From Candidatus Woesearchaeota archaeon (lineage in GTDB: Archaea > Nanobdellota > Nanobdellia > Woesearchaeales > WJKL01), in the NCBI GenBank assembly GCA_019322435.1, contig JAHWIR010000006.1:1-64000 (forward strand): 64,000 nucleotides of DNA, given 5' to 3'. The position numbers and the translations under genes are program-made. The notes beneath the pieces are model-generated. The model worked only from the letters and a program-made list of their open reading frames with translations. It was not told where the DNA came from and did no database searches. The stretch's first letter is position 1; each line of letters begins with the position of its first letter. Positions 59,715 through 64,000 of the stretch are shown here, piece after piece.

Positions 59715-60533
59715 TTAAGCTGCCCTATTAAACTTGTCAACTGGCTTCATATTGCTCCAGCATTGATCAAAGAAATTCTCTAGTGTTTTGGCAAACAATT
59801 CTGTATTAACCCAAACACCAGCATCATAAGTTGGATGGACATTTGCATCATCTAACAGCATAAATGCAACTTGCTTTCCATCAATGACGCAGAATCTTGA
59901 TTTAGCATCTGTATTCTTTACTTCAGCACAATTTGATAGCTCCTTAACAGAATTTTTTGTTTCGTTTGTCAAAGGAGCTGCAATCCTTATCTTGACTCCC
60001 CTTTTCTTGGCTTTTACAAAAGCATTCTTCAAAAGCTCTGCTTTTCTTACTAAGCCCTGGCTTGTTGTCATGATTACAATTGAATTCTCGGCATCCTTGA
60101 TCATTGTTTCAAAATGGTTATACAAATTGGTTCTGCCTTTCAAGCATCCGCTTAATTCAGTAGGATCAACTAAATCAACTCCTTGATTGTGTAAAACGTT
60201 CAACTCTGTTAAAACATCACTTTTCTTAATAGAATTGACCATGCTTATCTGTTTATTAGCATCGTCTTCAATCTGTCTCTTGACTCTCTCTAAAACTTCA
60301 GATGGAGGGACAGCAACATACTTTATTGGCTTTCCTACTTTCATCAAAATAAACCCTTTTTTCTCTAAACTCTCAAGAACATCATAACTCCTGCTTCTAG
60401 GAACACACGCAATATCACTAAGTTCTCCAGCAGTTGAAACCCCCCTTGATAGTAATGCTGTCCACAATTTGCTTTCATAAGTATTTAACCCAAAAGCCTT
60501 TAATTTGTTTAAAAATTCTTCTTTAACAATCAT
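59715..60533 (-). CDS. TrmB-like transcriptional regulator 2
   Basis: A 272-residue paralogue of the regulator at 29828-30634, with near-identical winged helix (LSRGVSTAGELSDIACVPRSRSYDVL) and the same effector domain (ENSIVIMTTSQGLVRK; KKRGVKIRIAAPLTN). The effector parts diverge more than the DNA-binding part, so the two may bind similar operators but answer different signals. It is the last gene left of the probable origin. Confidence 0.88.
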   Translation of the reverse strand: MIVKEEFLNKLKAFGLNTYESKLWTALLSRGVSTAGELSDIACVPRSRSYDVLESLEKKGFILMKVGKPIKYVAVPPSEVLERVKRQIEDDANKQISMVNSIKKSDVLTELNVLHNQGVDLVDPTELSGCLKGRTNLYNHFETMIKDAENSIVIMTTSQGLVRKAELLKNAFVKAKKRGVKIRIAAPLTNETKNSVKELSNCAEVKNTDAKSRFCVIDGKQVAFMLLDDANVHPTYDAGVWVNTELFAKTLENFFDQCWSNMKPVDKFNRAA

Positions 60534-60690
60534 TTAAGCATCCCTCATAATCAATATTAAATAATTCTATCTGCCTCTTATCTATATTACATTGAATAAG
60601 TATAAGTACTTTATAAAGCTTATTGTTTTTGTTATTAACCAGTAACAACTTTAAAAGAAATAAAGGTCATATTATCTCATAAAACTCGCC

Positions 60691-61004
60691 TCACCCCATT
60701 ATTTCCAATGGAAATACATTTTCAGCTTTCATCAACTTCTTTTTTTTCCTTTTTTTCTAACCTCTTTTTCTTTTATATTTTTATTTATTTATTTTCAATA
60801 TAGAAAATAAAAGAAATAAAGAAGAAAACAAAAACAAACTCAAATATATATTTTACAAAACAACCATTATATAATACATAACATAAAACTAAAATATATT
60901 TAAACACCAATCAACAACATTAATTCTCCAAAGGAAATAAAGGACTCAGACTCACAAAACAAAAAATATTTATATACATTTCATCTGGAAAATTTAGGGG
61001 GTGC
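60691..61004. other. Probable replication origin (oriC)
   Basis: The gap before orc1/cdc6 has three ORB-like sites. Site 1 (minus strand, 60715 to 60693) contains a perfect palindrome ATTTCCA-T-TGGAAAT followed by AAT and GGGGTGA, close to the archaeal ORB (TTCCA-x-TGGAAA plus G-string). Site 2 (60926-60944) is CTCCAAAGGAAATAAAGGA. Site 3 (60981-61003) has CTGGAAAATTT and GGGGGTG between the orc1 TATA box and ATG. Sites 1 and 2 are inverted around an AT-rich core with a pyrimidine run, a TTATTTTC/GAAAATAA inverted repeat (60789-60810) and a purine run. Genes diverge on both sides. Confidence 0.7.
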
Positions 61005-61008
61005 TTAG

Positions 61009-62217
61009 ATGCAAAAAGAAATAGATACTTTTTTTGAAGAATTTCTAGATAAAAAATCAATCTTTTCTAACAAAAAAGCCCTACAATCCAACTTTACTCC
61101 TGATACAATCCCTCACAGAGACAACCAAATCCAGCAGATAGCAGACATCCTAGCACCAGCATTAAAACTAGAAAAACCATCAAACCTATTTCTCTATGGA
61201 AAAACAGGTACAGGAAAAACACTCTCAATAAAACATACAACAAACAAACTCCTGAAAGTTGCTGAAAAAAGAAACATTCCATTAAAGACAATATACATGA
61301 ACTGCAAACTAAAAAAAATAGCAGACACAGAATACCGCTTAATAGCTCAAATATCAAAAGAACTCGGACAAGAACTGCCTTCAACAGGCCTTCCAACAGA
61401 AGAAGTATACAAAATAACTTTCTCTACAATAGAAAAAGAAAATTGCTTAATCCTTATTCTTCTTGATGAAATTGACCAGTTAGTCAAAAAAACAGGAGAT
61501 GAAATCCTCTATAATTTAACAAGAATAAACTCTGAATTAAAAAACTCACAGATATCAATAATAGGAATCTCAAATGACCTGATCTTCAGAGACAACCTAG
61601 ATCCTAGGGTAAAATCCTCTTTATCAGAAGAAGAGATCATCTTTCCACCATACAACGCATTGCAGCTTCAAGGTATCTTGAGGCAAAGGTCAATTAAAGC
61701 ATTCAAAAAAAATTCAATTGAGTCGGGCGTAATAGAAAAATGTGCAGCCTATGCAGCAAGAGAGCATGGAGACGCCAGAAGAGCATTAGAGCTTTTAAGA
61801 GTAGCAGGAGAACTGACTGAAAGAAAAGGGCAGGAAAAAATACAGCTCGCTGATATAGATCAAGCAGAAGATAAGATAGAAAAAGACAGAATAGAAGACA
61901 TAATCAAAACACAGCCAAAACAGCACCAAGCAATCCTCTATTCAATAATATCCATATGCTCACAAAAAAACTCCCAGATATTCACAGGAGAGGTTTATGA
62001 ACTCTACAAAACCATCTGTATAAAGACCGGAGTCCGCCCATTGACCCAGAGGCGTGTTTCAGATGTTATTGCAGAATTAGACATGCTCGGAATAATCAAT
62101 GCCAAAGTAATTTCCAAAGGCCGCTACGGAAGAACAAGGGATATTGATTTATCAATCCCAAAATCCTCTGAACAAAAAGTCAGGACAATATTAGAGGAAG
62201 GATTAAACCTATCTTAA
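61009..62217 (+). CDS. orc1: Orc1/Cdc6 origin-binding initiator
   Basis: A 402-residue Orc1/Cdc6 with Walker A YGKTGTGKTLS, Walker B LILILLDEIDQL, the initiator-specific region after sensor 1 (IGISNDLIFRDNLDPRVKSSL) and a C-terminal winged helix (LTQRRVSDVIAELDMLGIINAKVISKGRYGRTR). It binds ORBs and recruits MCM. TTTATATAC near 60969 and an ORB-like site between TATA and ATG suggest autoregulation. Confidence 0.96.
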   Translation: MQKEIDTFFEEFLDKKSIFSNKKALQSNFTPDTIPHRDNQIQQIADILAPALKLEKPSNLFLYGKTGTGKTLSIKHTTNKLLKVAEKRNIPLKTIYMNCKLKKIADTEYRLIAQISKELGQELPSTGLPTEEVYKITFSTIEKENCLILILLDEIDQLVKKTGDEILYNLTRINSELKNSQISIIGISNDLIFRDNLDPRVKSSLSEEEIIFPPYNALQLQGILRQRSIKAFKKNSIESGVIEKCAAYAAREHGDARRALELLRVAGELTERKGQEKIQLADIDQAEDKIEKDRIEDIIKTQPKQHQAILYSIISICSQKNSQIFTGEVYELYKTICIKTGVRPLTQRRVSDVIAELDMLGIINAKVISKGRYGRTRDIDLSIPKSSEQKVRTILEEGLNLS

Positions 62218-62251
62218 GCAACTACTTAAGAAAAATCCTTCTGATCTGAAG

Positions 62252-63835
62252 ATGGAACAAGAAAAACAAAAACAAATTATAAAGTATTTTTTGAAAAAAG
62301 AAATATTATTGTCAAAAGGGTTTCTAGATTCTTTAACAGAAGATTTCAATTCACAGCAGCTCCACTCAACTTTATCCAACAACCTAAAATCAAAAAATTT
62401 CCTCCTTCTCTCATCAGATGTCAAGAAGATGATTGACAAGCAAGCCAGCATGGACATCAACTGGCTTGATTTTGACAAAGCCCGCGTTTTATTAGAAAAA
62501 GGAAAAAACAAAGAGCTATATTTCAAATTCATAGAATTCCTGCATTCAGAAGAGATAACAGCAGACTCTTCTAAATATCCAGTAAATGTAATCTTCTCCT
62601 ATAAAGAAGAGAGCAAAAAACGGAATATCCAGGATTTTGTTGCTTACTTCAATGCCCGCTACAAAGCTCTAGAAGCAATCCTCAGAACAAGACAAGAACT
62701 CCAAAATTTAACCTCTATTGCAAGATTAAAAAACAAAAAAGACAAGGAAACAATATCAATCATTGGCCTGGTAAGAGATAAACGCACAACATCTAAAGGC
62801 GGACTGATGCTCACAGTAGAAGATCCAACAGGCTGGATTAAAGTATACATAAACAACAACAAGCCAGAATTATTTACACCATCCAAAGATATAGTATTAG
62901 ATGAAGTTATAGGCATAATTGGAGTCAACGGAGAAAAAATAGTCTTTGCAAACAATATAATATGGCCAGATGTCCCGTTGAACAAAGAACTTAAAAAATC
63001 TCCTGATGAGGCTTACGCAGTTTTCTTGTCAGACCTGCACGTCGGTTCAGATAAATTCCTTCCAAACGAATTCAACCAGTTTTTAGAATGGATCAACGGA
63101 AATGTCGGAAACGACGAGCAGAAAGAGATCGCCAGTAAAGCAAGATACATCTTTATCGTAGGAGACTTAGTAGACGGCTTGGGCATCTACCCTGGCCAGG
63201 AAGATGAATTAATAATCAAAGACATCAAAGAGCAATACACAGAATGTGCTAAACTTCTCAAAAAAATTCCTTCCCATATCAAACTAATAATATGTCCAGG
63301 AAATCACGATGCAATGCGTATTGCAGAACCACAGCCAGAACTCTACAAAGACTTTGCAGAATCTATCTGGCAGCTTCCAAACACCACAATGGTCAGCAAC
63401 CCAGCTATTGTTAATATCCATTCCTCAGAAGAATTTCCAGGGTTCGATGTCTTGCTCTATCATGGTTTTTCCTTTGACTACTTTGTTGCCAATGTAGATT
63501 CAATCAGAAACCAAGGAGGCTATGACCGCGCCGACCTTATAATGCAGTTCCTCCTGAATAAAAGACACCTTGCTCCAACCCACACCTCCACATTGTATAT
63601 CCCAGACGTTAAACAAGACTCCTTAGTAATAGAAAAGCTTCCTGATATATTCATAACAGGACACATCCATAAATCTACAATAAAAAATTATAGGAATATA
63701 ACTTTGGTCTGCGGCTCATGCTGGCAGGCAAAAACACCATTTCAAGAAAAAGTAGGCCACAACCCAGAGCCAGCTAGGGTTCCTGTCCTTAATCTTCAAA
63801 CAAGAAATTTCAAACTGCTTAAATTCGGAAAATGA
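62252..63835 (+). CDS. polB: DNA polymerase D small subunit (DP1)
   Basis: A 527-residue DP1: an N-terminal helical region, an OB fold (ISIIGLVRDKRTTSKGGLML) and an Mre11-like 3'-5' exonuclease with AVFLSDLHVGS, IVGDLVDGLG, CPGNHDAMR, YHGFSFD and TGHIHKS. It proofreads for PolD. It follows orc1 by 34 bp and overlaps the DP2 gene by 4 bp, the classical euryarchaeal origin-linked order. Confidence 0.96.
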   Translation: MEQEKQKQIIKYFLKKEILLSKGFLDSLTEDFNSQQLHSTLSNNLKSKNFLLLSSDVKKMIDKQASMDINWLDFDKARVLLEKGKNKELYFKFIEFLHSEEITADSSKYPVNVIFSYKEESKKRNIQDFVAYFNARYKALEAILRTRQELQNLTSIARLKNKKDKETISIIGLVRDKRTTSKGGLMLTVEDPTGWIKVYINNNKPELFTPSKDIVLDEVIGIIGVNGEKIVFANNIIWPDVPLNKELKKSPDEAYAVFLSDLHVGSDKFLPNEFNQFLEWINGNVGNDEQKEIASKARYIFIVGDLVDGLGIYPGQEDELIIKDIKEQYTECAKLLKKIPSHIKLIICPGNHDAMRIAEPQPELYKDFAESIWQLPNTTMVSNPAIVNIHSSEEFPGFDVLLYHGFSFDYFVANVDSIRNQGGYDRADLIMQFLLNKRHLAPTHTSTLYIPDVKQDSLVIEKLPDIFITGHIHKSTIKNYRNITLVCGSCWQAKTPFQEKVGHNPEPARVPVLNLQTRNFKLLKFGK

Positions 63836-64000
63836 GTGAACAAGCTTCAGAGGAAATTGAAAATTATTTCAAAGAGATAGATAAAAAAGTAACAAGCACG
63901 TACGAAATAGCAACAAAAGCAAGAAAACTCGGCTTTGACCCAGAAGAAAAAGTAGACATTCCTCTTGCAAGAAACATGGCTGAGCGTGTTACAGGCCTAA
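63832..64000 (+). CDS. polC: DNA polymerase D large subunit (DP2), 5' end
   Basis: A partial gene cut by the window end: 56 codons from the ATG that overlaps the DP1 stop (ATGA). The visible part (YEIATKARKLGFDPEEKVDIP then LARNMAERVTGL, residues about 27-56) matches the conserved DP2 start. It is the catalytic polymerase subunit. Confidence 0.9.
   Translation, partial: MSEQASEEIENYFKEIDKKVTSTYEIATKARKLGFDPEEKVDIPLARNMAERVTGL

Noticed and set aside
60722..60860. Coding frames in the AT-rich core left of orc1
   Set aside because: Only short frames of extreme composition exist, with no start signals. The strand switch from pyrimidine to purine fits an unwinding element better.

Overview
The window is a contiguous piece of an archaeal chromosome, AT-rich and densely packed. 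I see no rRNA, tRNA, CRISPR array or transposase. The information-processing genes are archaeal: PolD subunits, Orc1/Cdc6, RFC, FEN1, Hef, Hjc, TFE, PAN, pelota, EndA, Rpp29 and aIF1. A single-chain primase (PriS catalytic part fused to a PriL-type iron-sulfur domain), short genes and many lysine/glutamate-rich protein tails point to the DPANN archaea. A Woesearchaeota/Pacearchaeota-like lineage fits best, but this is inferred from gene content, not from a tree. Many genes have a TATA box about 30 bp before the start codon, which implies leaderless mRNAs.

Layout. 1-10.3 kb: an MFS transporter, small membrane proteins, a TraB-family protein, a degenerate site-2-protease homologue, the Hef helicase/nuclease, LemA-HtpX and the fused primase. 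10.3-26.0 kb: one long plus-strand ribosomal superoperon (rpl3 to rpl14e) with aIF1, Rpp29, SecY and an EMC3/YidC-like insertase; adk and cmk, often found in this cluster, are absent. 26.0-36.5 kb: pheT/nitroreductase/pheS, a TrmB-like regulator, ADP-forming acetyl-CoA synthetase (two genes) facing AMP-forming acetyl-CoA synthetase, a CYTH protein and pelota. 36.6-42.6 kb: a five-gene envelope cluster of unknown function with a pilin-like anchored protein, a polytopic protein and three related lipoproteins. 42.6-60.5 kb: RFC small subunit, PRC-barrel protein, LtrA-like and CorA-like membrane proteins, a Cas4-like nuclease, TyrRS, peptidases, PAN, Trm5, FEN1, a winged-helix/coiled-coil/nuclease-like protein, EndA, RNase Z, Hjc, TFE, an eIF2B/R15P-isomerase homologue and a second TrmB-like regulator. 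60.5-64.0 kb: a probable replication origin, then orc1/cdc6, PolD small subunit and the start of PolD large subunit.

Three observations stand out. (1) The 16-bp sequence CACTGGTCACTGGACA occurs three times, exactly 15 bp before a TATA box that lies exactly 30 bp before the start codon, in front of hef, hjc and the Cas4-like nuclease. This looks like an undescribed DNA-repair regulon. (2) A 36-63 bp sequence coding for GTQTT...SDS sits in the same reading frame inside four proteins (Hef, L22, S3, L15), like a protein-coding palindromic mini-element. (3) The gap before orc1/cdc6 has inverted ORB-like sites with G-strings around an AT-rich core and diverging genes, as expected of an origin.

Other points of interest are a repeated leader before rps4e and rpl34e, recurring double hairpins between genes, a candidate C/D-box sRNA after trm5, and altered signature motifs in the S2P, CorA, Hef and PAN homologues.
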